Of a DNA stretch of 64,000 nucleotides, positions 18,709 to 26,216 are shown in pieces (position 1 is the stretch's first letter; every line of letters begins with the position of its first letter). This stretch comes from Candidatus Fimenecus excrementavium (lineage in GTDB: Bacteria > Bacillota > Clostridia > Oscillospirales > Acutalibacteraceae): assembly GCA_018712805.1 (NCBI GenBank), contig DVGI01000015.1, forward strand, positions 21,533-85,532, read 5' to 3'. The position numbers and the translations under genes are program-made. The notes beneath the pieces are model-generated. The model saw only the letters and a program-made list of their open reading frames with translations, was not told the origin of the DNA and did no database searches.

Positions 18709-21129
18709 TCAATTCTGTCGGCAAATTCCGGGTTTTCCTTTGCGGTTGCTTGTCAGCACCGGCACCGGTTTTTGCTCGGCGGTTTCGGTTTTTTCCGTTC
18801 TCACAAGCGCGTTATTTAACACTTCACGCACATCGGAAACCGGCACGAAATCCAAATTTTCCAAAACGGTTTTGTCCGCTTCCCGTAAATCCGGCAGGTT
18901 TTCATCCGGCAAAAGCACGGTATGCATACCGTTTTTATATGCCGCCATCGTTTTTTCGCGAAGCCCGCCGATAGGCAGCACTCTGCCGGTGACCGTCACT
19001 TCGCCAGTCATCGCGACATCCGCGCGCACCGGCGTATCGGACAACGCGGAAACCAGCGCCGTTGTAACCGTAACGCCGGCGGAAGGGCCGTCTTTCGGGA
19101 CAGCGCCCTCCGGGAAATGGATATGGATATCTTTATTCTTATAAAATGTGGGGTCAATATTCCATTCTGTCGCATGGGCGCGCACATATGTATAAGCCGC
19201 CTTTGCCGACTCTTTCATTACGTCGCCCAAAGATCCCGTAAGTTCCAGTTTGCCGGTGCCGTCCATGACGGCGGCTTCCACTTTTAACAGTTCCCCGCCG
19301 ACAGACGTCCAGGCAAGGCCGTTGACCGCACCGACTTCGTCTTTTCCGGAAAGGTTTTCGGGTTTAAATTTACGCGGGCCTAAAAGTTCCTCCAAGTCAG
19401 ACGCGCGGACGGTGATTTTTTTATCATAGCCGGAGGCGATTTTGACCGCTTCTTTGCGAATGGTTTTCGCAATGGTGCGCTCTAATTTCCGAACGCCCGC
19501 TTCACGCGTGTAGCCGTCAATCATCAAACGAAGCGCGTCATCGGTAATCCGCAGCTGCGCGGGTTTAATACCGCTTGCTTTTAACTGCTTTTTGACGAGG
19601 TGACGTTTGGCAATTTGGAATTTTTCTTCCGCAGTGTAGCTGTAAAGCTCAATAACCTCCATACGGTCCAAAAGCGGTGCGGGAATCGTAGAAGTATCAT
19701 TTGCAGTCGTAATAAACAACACGCGGCTTAAATCGAACGGAATTTCAATATAGTGGTCACGAAATGTATTGTTTTGTTCAGGGTCAAGCGCTTCCAAAAG
19801 CGCCGACGCCGGGTCACCTTTATAGTCTTTGGAAAGTTTGTCGATTTCATCCAAAAGGATTAACGGATTGGCACTTCCCGCGCGCTGAACGGCGGCAATG
19901 ATACTGCCGGGCATTGACCCGATATAGGTTTTTCTGTGGCCGCGGATTTCCGCTTCATCGCCGACGCCGCCCAAAGAAATTCGGGTGTATTTTCGGTTGA
20001 TGGCGCGCGCCAAAGATTTGGCAATCGAAGTTTTACCTACGCCGGGCGGACCGACAAGGCAAATGATTTGGCCTTTAATATCGGGCGAAAGCTTACGCAC
20101 CGCCAAAAACTCAATAATTCTGTCTTTGACCGCGTCTAAGCCGTAATGGTCGTGGTCTAAAATTTTACGCGCGTTCTCTAAATTCAAATTGTCTTTTGTG
20201 TGTTTCCCGAACGGAAGACCGAGGACTGTATCAAGATAAGTACGCGAAACCGTGCTTTCGGGGCTTGTCGGCTGCATATGCGCCAAGCGGTCGCATTCCT
20301 GCAACAGCTTATCTTCGCTTTCCTTATCCAAATGCAAAGCTAAAATCTTTTCGCGGTATTTCTGCGCCTCGTTGACAGACGACTCCCCGTCGCCGAGCTC
20401 CTGCGCAATCGCTTTCATCTGTTCGCGCAAATAGTATTCCCGCTGGTTTTCGTCCATTTGCTCTTGCACACGTTCGTCAATCACCGCAGCGGCTTCAAGC
20501 ATTTGGGTTTCCTTTGCGAGAATTAAGCACAGCTTTTCGAGCCGCTTATAGGCGTTTAATTCGGACAAAATGGTCTGCTTGTCCGTATATTCCAGCGGCG
20601 AATTTGCGGCGATATAGTCCGCAAGCTTTCCGGCGGAATGTAAGCTTGCCACACCCAAAGCAATGTCCTGCGGCAGTTTCTGATTGAGCATCGCATAATC
20701 TTCAAACAGACTTTTGGCGTAGCGCATTAAAGCATCTGCCTCTAAAATCGTGGTGTTTCGCGGCTCGCGGGTTGTAACCGCGCGCACTTCGGCGACGAAA
20801 TGGGGTGTTGTTTCCACAAGGTCTATAAGTCTTGCGCGGTATTTGCCCTCCACGACCACGCGGTAATATTCGCCGGAGGGAAGCCGCACAAGCTGCTTAA
20901 TATCACAGACAACGCCCATGCGGTAAAGATCGTTTACCCCGTTCACTTCTTCGGAAAGGTCCGTTTGCGTCAACAGGAAAATCCGCTGCTTTGCAAGCAT
21001 GGCGTTTTTCACGGCAGAAATCGATTTTTTTCGGCCGATGTCAAAATGTAGTGTCATATCCGGAAAAACAACCAAGCCGCGCAAAGCGACCATGGAAATC
21101 GAAAATGTATCTTGAATTATGGGTGCCAT
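18709..21129 (-). CDS. lon: ATP-dependent serine protease Lon
   Basis: 806 residues. Hexameric cytoplasmic protease for misfolded and regulatory proteins. The LON N-domain spans ~10-205, the AAA+ module has Walker A GPPGVGKTS and Walker B ILLDEIDK, and the protease domain has the Ser in PKDGPSAGV and the Lys in GGLREKTMAA. The start is the ATG at 21129, 8 nt after GGAGG; the in-frame TTG 15 nt upstream overlaps that site and is rejected. First gene of a four-gene unit. Confidence 0.97.
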   Translation of the reverse strand: MAPIIQDTFSISMVALRGLVVFPDMTLHFDIGRKKSISAVKNAMLAKQRIFLLTQTDLSEEVNGVNDLYRMGVVCDIKQLVRLPSGEYYRVVVEGKYRARLIDLVETTPHFVAEVRAVTTREPRNTTILEADALMRYAKSLFEDYAMLNQKLPQDIALGVASLHSAGKLADYIAANSPLEYTDKQTILSELNAYKRLEKLCLILAKETQMLEAAAVIDERVQEQMDENQREYYLREQMKAIAQELGDGESSVNEAQKYREKILALHLDKESEDKLLQECDRLAHMQPTSPESTVSRTYLDTVLGLPFGKHTKDNLNLENARKILDHDHYGLDAVKDRIIEFLAVRKLSPDIKGQIICLVGPPGVGKTSIAKSLARAINRKYTRISLGGVGDEAEIRGHRKTYIGSMPGSIIAAVQRAGSANPLILLDEIDKLSKDYKGDPASALLEALDPEQNNTFRDHYIEIPFDLSRVLFITTANDTSTIPAPLLDRMEVIELYSYTAEEKFQIAKRHLVKKQLKASGIKPAQLRITDDALRLMIDGYTREAGVRKLERTIAKTIRKEAVKIASGYDKKITVRASDLEELLGPRKFKPENLSGKDEVGAVNGLAWTSVGGELLKVEAAVMDGTGKLELTGSLGDVMKESAKAAYTYVRAHATEWNIDPTFYKNKDIHIHFPEGAVPKDGPSAGVTVTTALVSALSDTPVRADVAMTGEVTVTGRVLPIGGLREKTMAAYKNGMHTVLLPDENLPDLREADKTVLENLDFVPVSDVREVLNNALVRTEKTETAEQKPVPVLTSNRKGKPGICRQN

Positions 21130-21170
21130 TTTGGGTGCCTCCAAGGTAAAACAAAATAATGCAGATTAAA

Positions 21171-21199
21171 ATTATATATGATTTTTTAAAATACTGCAA
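21171..21199 (-). promoter_or_regulatory. Sigma-A promoter of the lon unit
   Basis: Minus-strand TTGCAG (21194-21199), 17-bp spacer, perfect TATAAT (21171-21176), 41 bp before the lon ATG. No CIRCE or CtsR box was noticed. Confidence 0.75.
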
Positions 21200-21343
21200 C
21201 AAAAAACTAAAATTTACACCTTACTTCGGCAAGCTCAAACAAATTATGAATCTTTTCCTCGGACAAGCTTGTTAAAAAAGTGAACAATTTTTCAAAAAAT
21301 TCAAAAAAACCAGAAAAAAGATTGTTAATTTCTTGTCAATTTG

Positions 21344-21373
21344 TTGACTTTTGCTGTTGCGCTTTGTTATAAT
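21344..21373 (+). promoter_or_regulatory. Sigma-A promoter of serC-serA
   Basis: TTGACT (21344-21349), 18-bp spacer, TATAAT (21368-21373). GGAGG lies at 21404-21408 ahead of the serC ATG. Confidence 0.78.
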
Positions 21374-21416
21374 GCAATCCTGAGCGTAAAAATCATAATA
21401 TTTGGAGGTAATTTGA

Positions 21417-22499
21417 ATGTCCAGAGTCTATAACTTTTCCGCCGGCCCTTCCATGCTGCCGGAAGAAGTTCTGAAAAAAGCGGCTGCTGAAATGCTCGAT
21501 TACGAAGGCAGCGGCCAGTCCGTAATGGAAATGAGCCATCGTTCCAAGGTTTTTGATTCGATTATCAAGGGCGCTGAAGCACTTCTTCGCGAATTGATGA
21601 ACATTCCGGACAATTACAAGGTATTGTTCTTACAGGGCGGCGCTTCCACCCAGTTTGCCGCAATTCCGCTGAACTTTATGAACGGCAGCGGCAAAGCAGA
21701 TTATGTCATCACCGGCCAGTGGGCAAAAAAAGCCTGCGCCGAAGCGCAAAAATACGGCGAAGTGAACATTGTCGCTTCTTCCGCAGACAAGACTTTCTCT
21801 TATATTCCGAAACTTGACAAATCCACCTTTACGCCGGACGCAGATTATTTCTACATCTGCATGAACAACACGATTTACGGTACGGTTTATCACGAACTGC
21901 CCGACACCGGCAACGTGCCGCTGATTGCGGATATTTCCTCCTGCTTCTTGTCTGAGCCGCTGGATGTTACAAAATTCGGTATGGTTTACGGCGGCGCACA
22001 GAAGAATGTGGCGCCCGCAGGTCTTACCATCTGCATTATCCGCGAAGATTTGCTTGGCAAAGCGCGTGACATCACGCCGACCATGCTCAACTATCAAATC
22101 CAAGCGGACAACAATTCGCTTTACAACACGCCCCCCTGCTACACCATTTACATCTGCAAACTGGTACTCGAATGGCTGAAAGAAAACGGCGGTCTTACCG
22201 CTATGCAGGAACGCAACGTAAAAAAGGCAAAACTTTTGTATGATTATTTGGACAACAGCAAAATGTTCCACGGCACGGTTGTGCCGGAGGACCGTTCGCT
22301 TATGAACGTTCCGTTTGTGACCGACAGCGACGAGCTGAACGCCAAATTCGTGAAAGAAGCGGAAGCGGCCGGTCTTGTCAACCTGAAAGGGCACCGCACC
22401 GTCGGCGGTATGCGCGCTTCCATTTACAACGCGATGCCTTACGAGGGCGTCAAAGCTTTGGTCGAATTCATGGAGAAATTCGAAAAAGAAAATTCCTGA
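21417..22499 (+). CDS. serC: Phosphoserine aminotransferase
   Basis: 360 residues, PLP enzyme of the serine pathway that converts 3-phosphohydroxypyruvate to phosphoserine. It opens with YNFSAGPSMLP, the family signature; GGASTQF binds PLP phosphate and YGGAQKNVAPAG contains the Schiff-base Lys. Length is standard. GGAGG 8 nt before the ATG. It is followed after 16 bp by serA, so two consecutive serine-pathway enzymes are co-transcribed; no serB is seen here. Confidence 0.97.
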   Translation: MSRVYNFSAGPSMLPEEVLKKAAAEMLDYEGSGQSVMEMSHRSKVFDSIIKGAEALLRELMNIPDNYKVLFLQGGASTQFAAIPLNFMNGSGKADYVITGQWAKKACAEAQKYGEVNIVASSADKTFSYIPKLDKSTFTPDADYFYICMNNTIYGTVYHELPDTGNVPLIADISSCFLSEPLDVTKFGMVYGGAQKNVAPAGLTICIIREDLLGKARDITPTMLNYQIQADNNSLYNTPPCYTIYICKLVLEWLKENGGLTAMQERNVKKAKLLYDYLDNSKMFHGTVVPEDRSLMNVPFVTDSDELNAKFVKEAEAAGLVNLKGHRTVGGMRASIYNAMPYEGVKALVEFMEKFEKENS

Positions 22500-22515
22500 A
22501 AGTTGAGGCAAAATC

Positions 22516-23679
22516 ATGTATAAGATTTTAACATTAAATAAGATTTCCGAAAACGGATTAAAAAAATTCCCGGAAACCTACACCTACTCTTCCGAAGAAG
22601 CAAATCCCGACGCGATTTTGGTGCGTTCAGCTTCCATGCACGAAATGGAATTTGACGCGAATACCAAAGCGATTGCGCGCGCAGGCGCAGGCGTTAACAA
22701 CATTCCGTTGGACCGCTGCAGCGAAAAAGGCATTGTTGTTTTCAACACCCCCGGCGCCAACGCAAACGCCGTTAAAGAACTGGTGCTTTGTGCAATGCTG
22801 ATGAGCTCAAGAAAGATTGTCTCCGCGCTTGACTGGGTCAAGACCCTTAAAGGCAACGGCGCTGAAGTTTCTAAAATGGTAGAAAAGGGCAAATCCGCTT
22901 TTGCCGGCCCAGAAATCAAAGGCAAAAAGCTCGGCGTAATCGGTCTTGGTGCAATCGGTGTTTTGGTTGCAAACGCCGCGGACGCCCTCGGCATGGAAGT
23001 TTACGGCTATGACCCCTACCTTTCCGTAGACGCGGCGTGGTCGCTTTCCCGCACGATTCATCACGCGGCTTCGCAGGATGAAATTTTCAAAAACTGCGAC
23101 TATATCACCCTGCACGTTCCGCTCACGCCGGACACCAAAGAAGTCATTTGCAAAAAGAACATTGACATGATGAAAGACAACGTCCGCATTATGAACTTTG
23201 CGCGCGGCGACCTTGTGAAAAACGAGGACTTACTGGAAGCGCTCAACAACAGCAAAGTTGCGGCTTACGCGACCGACTTTGCAAGCGATGAGCTTATCGG
23301 TGCACCCGGCGTTATCATTCTGCCGCATCTCGGCGCTTCTACGCCGGAGTCCGAAGACAACTGCGCGGTGATGGCGGTTGCGGAAATCCGCGATTTCCTG
23401 GAAAACGGTAACATTACCCATTCTGTCAACATGCCCGATGTCGCTGTTCCGAGAACCGGACGCACCAGAATCACCATTATTCACAAGAATGTCCCGAACG
23501 TCATCAGCAAAATTACAACAACGGTCGCTGACGAAAACATCAACATCGACAACATGGTCAATAAATCCCGCGGTGAATATGCTTACACCATGCTCGACAC
23601 CGACATAGATGTTTCCGAAGAAGCGATTGCGGCGATTACACAGCTCGAAGAAACCGTTAAGGTTCGTGTAATCAAATAA
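22516..23679 (+). CDS. serA: D-3-phosphoglycerate dehydrogenase (short form with ACT domain)
   Basis: 387 residues. NAD-dependent first step of serine synthesis. The Rossmann loop is GVIGLGAIGVLVANAA near 140, with the catalytic Arg in NFARGD, Glu and HLGAST. Residues ~315-387 form a C-terminal ACT domain (ITIIHKNVPNVISKI) that would bind serine as feedback inhibitor. The long-form intervening domain is absent. Second gene of serC-serA and followed by a terminator. Confidence 0.95.
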   Translation: MYKILTLNKISENGLKKFPETYTYSSEEANPDAILVRSASMHEMEFDANTKAIARAGAGVNNIPLDRCSEKGIVVFNTPGANANAVKELVLCAMLMSSRKIVSALDWVKTLKGNGAEVSKMVEKGKSAFAGPEIKGKKLGVIGLGAIGVLVANAADALGMEVYGYDPYLSVDAAWSLSRTIHHAASQDEIFKNCDYITLHVPLTPDTKEVICKKNIDMMKDNVRIMNFARGDLVKNEDLLEALNNSKVAAYATDFASDELIGAPGVIILPHLGASTPESEDNCAVMAVAEIRDFLENGNITHSVNMPDVAVPRTGRTRITIIHKNVPNVISKITTTVADENINIDNMVNKSRGEYAYTMLDTDIDVSEEAIAAITQLEETVKVRVIK

Positions 23680-23697
23680 AATTTTAAAATGTATAAA

Positions 23698-23733
23698 AAG
23701 AAAAGCGAAGCATTTTCATGCTTCGCTTTTTTC
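23698..23733. terminator. Bidirectional terminator, serA and exonuclease gene
   Basis: Perfect 12-bp arms (23701-23712 and 23719-23730) with a 6-nt loop, and T/A runs on both sides. The right arm overlaps the last codons of the minus-strand exonuclease gene. Confidence 0.9.
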
Positions 23734-24612
23734 TGTTTTCACCGGAATCGGCACCGGATTTTTCTCTTCCGGTAAAATTTCCTTGAAGGTTTTACGAACA
23801 TCCAGCCGGTCATAAAATTGCTTACAACGAATGGTCACACGAAAATGACGGTCACAGTTTTTACAATAAAATTCACCTCGGAAGGAGCGGTTGACGCTTT
23901 TCCATTTCTTTTCGCGCTTCACCTTTCCCCCGCAAACGTCGCAAACACATTCAAACCATTTCGGGTCTATTTTTGAAGAGTGCAGGTCGCTGATATAAAA
24001 GGGTTTAAAGGCGAGTTTTTCATAAAACACACCGTCACACGCCGTTGCAAACTTTTTCAATTTTTCCGGCTCAAAAACTTTTTGCAAACACACAACGGAA
24101 AGCTTGCTGTCGTCTAACGCGCGGTGGTGCGGAAAAGCTTCGGGGTCAATCCCGAGTTTTTCAGCCGCTGCGGAAAGCCCAAGCTGCTGACCGCTGGCTG
24201 CGGCGTCGGTGTAAGACTGGCAATATTTCTGTAAATCTGCAAAATGACGAATAAACAACGGTTTTTTGCCGTTTAAAAAATACTCACAGTTTTTGACAAG
24301 CGTGCGAATGTCACCGTCGCCCCAGGTGAGAAAAACGTTATCTTCCGGACCGACCCAGTTTTCAAACTGCGAAAAAGCATCTTCAAAAGGAATCCCGTTG
24401 GAAATATCTTCGTTTGTCAAGTGCGTAAGTGTTTTTACGCGCCCGCGCAGTTTCTTTCCGATTTTGGATTTGATAATCACGGAAAACGTATCTAAAACTC
24501 GCAAAGAATCGTCCAGTTTTACGGCGCCGATTTCAATGATTTCATTCACAAACGCACCGAGCTTTTTGCTGTATGCGTTGTTCCACTCCATATCCATTAC
24601 GATATATTGCAT
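23716..24612 (-). CDS. DnaQ-like DEDDh 3'-5' exonuclease with C-terminal zinc-ribbon-like tail
   Basis: 298 residues. Residues 1-~185 form an RNase T/ERI-1-like exonuclease: DMEW near 7 supplies Asp-x-Glu, WGDGDIRTL the next Asp, and HHRALDDSKL the His and last Asp. The C-terminal ~80 residues hold two CxxC pairs (CDVCGG, CKNC) that could bind zinc, followed by a basic tail. The combination suggests an RNA- or DNA-trimming enzyme of KapD/ERI-1 type rather than a polymerase proofreading subunit. The last codons and stop lie inside the terminator stem shared with serA. Confidence 0.8.
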   Translation of the reverse strand: MQYIVMDMEWNNAYSKKLGAFVNEIIEIGAVKLDDSLRVLDTFSVIIKSKIGKKLRGRVKTLTHLTNEDISNGIPFEDAFSQFENWVGPEDNVFLTWGDGDIRTLVKNCEYFLNGKKPLFIRHFADLQKYCQSYTDAAASGQQLGLSAAAEKLGIDPEAFPHHRALDDSKLSVVCLQKVFEPEKLKKFATACDGVFYEKLAFKPFYISDLHSSKIDPKWFECVCDVCGGKVKREKKWKSVNRSFRGEFYCKNCDRHFRVTIRCKQFYDRLDVRKTFKEILPEEKNPVPIPVKTEKSEA

Positions 24613-24629
24613 TGAAAAATATCTATCCT

Positions 24630-24670
24630 CTCAAAAAAATTGGGCGGTTCAAAAGAACAACCCAATTTTG
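24630..24670 (-). terminator. Terminator of the PH-like membrane protein gene
   Basis: On the minus strand AAAATTGGG...CCCAATTTTTTT flanks a GTTC/GAAC inner stem; the T-run lies immediately after. It starts directly at the stop codon. Confidence 0.8.
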
Positions 24671-25393
24671 TTAGTTTTTCGTATCTTCTGACTCAGCAAT
24701 TTTTTCTTGCGCTTCTTCGACCGGCTTTTCATCATCGGCGCTCATTTCATCATTGACGGCTTTTTCATCCGTTTCGGTAAATTCCGAAAACTTCACATTG
24801 CCCGAAACATGAATCACTTCCGGCGCATTTTCAGCTTTGCGGCGGGCTTTTTCTTTTTGCCACTGTTTTTTCTTTTTCAGGTGTTCTTCCTGCTTTTTAG
24901 CAAGCTGGGCAGCTTTTTCTTTCGCTTGTTCTTCGCCGATTTGCATTTTACCGCTTAAACGAAGCAAAAACGTATCTAAATCTGCCGGAGAAATGTAGAT
25001 ATAAATTTCTTCCGACCGCGTTTTCCCGTTTTTATCCACGGACTCTTTGCGGTAACCGACGGCAATCCGTTTCATCGAAAGCGCAACCGTCTTTTTATTT
25101 TTGGCTTCAAAATCGCCGTCTTCAACCGAAATAATATCGCCGTAAGGAATTTTATAGCGACGAAGCGGCCAATCTTGAATAATCAGCTCGTTTTCACCGA
25201 TTTCATATTTTGTAAAAAAGAGCATCGGCAAAATCAAAACGGCATCTATGATAAAAAGCAAAACGCCAAAACGAAGTCCGACTTTAGAATCTGCAAAAAT
25301 CGGCGATGTCAAAAGCAAAAGAATCACAATTTGAAATACAGACAGGAACAGAACATAAAACAGGTTCAAGCCGGATTTAAATTTTGTCTGCAT
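24671..25393 (-). CDS. Membrane protein with PH-like domain and charged coiled tail
   Basis: About 240 residues, not recognised to a named family. Two hydrophobic segments (~10-35 and ~42-62) are followed by a short beta-rich region (YEIGENELIIQDWPLRRYKI) that resembles bacterial PH-like (YdbT/DUF1200-type) membrane proteins. From ~150 on the chain is Lys/Glu/Gln-rich and likely coiled, then acidic to the end. The ATG at 25393 is chosen although AGGAG lies 12 nt away, because the in-frame TTG at 25405 touches that site. Cytoplasmic tail orientation is a guess. Confidence 0.6.
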   Translation of the reverse strand: MQTKFKSGLNLFYVLFLSVFQIVILLLLTSPIFADSKVGLRFGVLLFIIDAVLILPMLFFTKYEIGENELIIQDWPLRRYKIPYGDIISVEDGDFEAKNKKTVALSMKRIAVGYRKESVDKNGKTRSEEIYIYISPADLDTFLLRLSGKMQIGEEQAKEKAAQLAKKQEEHLKKKKQWQKEKARRKAENAPEVIHVSGNVKFSEFTETDEKAVNDEMSADDEKPVEEAQEKIAESEDTKN

Positions 25394-25438
25394 GGAATAA
25401 ATCAACTCCTGTTTTCACACCATAAAACCGGTGATATT

Positions 25439-25792
25439 ATGAAAAAAACTTCTGCTTTTCTGCTCGGCATCCCGATTGGGGCGCTGAATATACTTTTAGG
25501 CGCCGGCGGCGGGATGATTGCCGTTCCGGCTTTAAAAAAATGCGGATTAAATCAAAAGCAAGCACAGGCAAACGCTGTTGCCGTGATTTTGCCGCTCACA
25601 ATAATCAGTCTAATTATATACACAAAAAAGGAATATGTCAATTTCTTTGACTCGCTTTGGATTTTGCCGTTTGCCGCGGGCGGTGCGCTGCTCGGCACGG
25701 TGGTTTTAGAAAAAATATCCGCACCGCTTCTTAAAAAAATATTTGCCGGATTTATGATTTGGGCCGGTGTTAGGATGTTTATGAAGTCATGA
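25439..25792 (+). CDS. Half-size TauE/SafE family permease, first half
   Basis: 117 residues with about four membrane segments. The glycine-rich LLGAGGGMIAVPAL near residue 17 is the TauE/SafE repeat signature; full-length members (~250 residues) have two such repeats. It overlaps the next gene by ATGA, so the two halves are made together. Start ATG is supported by GGTGA 5 nt upstream; an ORF extending further upstream would run into the divergent gene and is rejected. Possible role: export of sulfonate, sulfite or other small anions; the substrate is unknown. Confidence 0.8.
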   Translation: MKKTSAFLLGIPIGALNILLGAGGGMIAVPALKKCGLNQKQAQANAVAVILPLTIISLIIYTKKEYVNFFDSLWILPFAAGGALLGTVVLEKISAPLLKKIFAGFMIWAGVRMFMKS

Positions 25793-26157
25793 ATTTTAGC
25801 CTATGGAATCTTCTTGCCGTCATCGTTTCTGCGGCGGTCGGCGCAATGGGGCTCGGCGGCGGAAGCGTTTTAATTCTTTACCTTACTCTGATTCTCAATA
25901 TGCAGCAAGTACAGGCACAGGGCATCAACCTTCTATTCTTTTTACCATGCGCCATAACCGCTGTGGTCGTTTACAAAAAGCGAAACTTATTAAATAAACA
26001 ATACTTGCTCCCGCTGATTTTCGGCGGTTTTGTAGGCGTCGGCGGCGGCATGGTTCTTTTGCAATTTTTAGACACACGCTATATTCGCTGGATTTTTGCC
26101 GTATTTTTGCTAACGCTTGGTATAATTACCTTTTTTCAAAAGGAGAAAAAAGAATAA
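25789..26157 (+). CDS. Half-size TauE/SafE family permease, second half
   Basis: 122 residues, four predicted membrane segments, with the second repeat signature AVGAMGLGGGSVLILYL and another glycine cluster VGVGGGMVL. Its ATG lies inside the stop of the preceding gene (ATGA overlap), so stoichiometric synthesis is expected. Together the two equal one normal TauE/SafE protein, probably assembling as a heterodimer. No substrate-specific neighbour is present. Confidence 0.8.
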   Translation: MNFSLWNLLAVIVSAAVGAMGLGGGSVLILYLTLILNMQQVQAQGINLLFFLPCAITAVVVYKKRNLLNKQYLLPLIFGGFVGVGGGMVLLQFLDTRYIRWIFAVFLLTLGIITFFQKEKKE

Positions 26158-26163
26158 ATTGTA

Positions 26164-26192
26164 TTGTTCCGCTAAAAAAAATATGTTAAAAT
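26164..26192 (+). promoter_or_regulatory. Sigma-A promoter of the glycosidase-like gene
   Basis: TTGTTC (26164-26169), 17-bp spacer, TAAAAT (26187-26192), 25-28 bp before the start. Confidence 0.65.
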
Positions 26193-26216
26193 AATAAAAA
26201 ATTTATGAGGTGGAAC

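Noticed and set aside
21630..22517. 295-codon open frame on the minus strand
   Set aside because: Antisense to serC, whose identity is certain.
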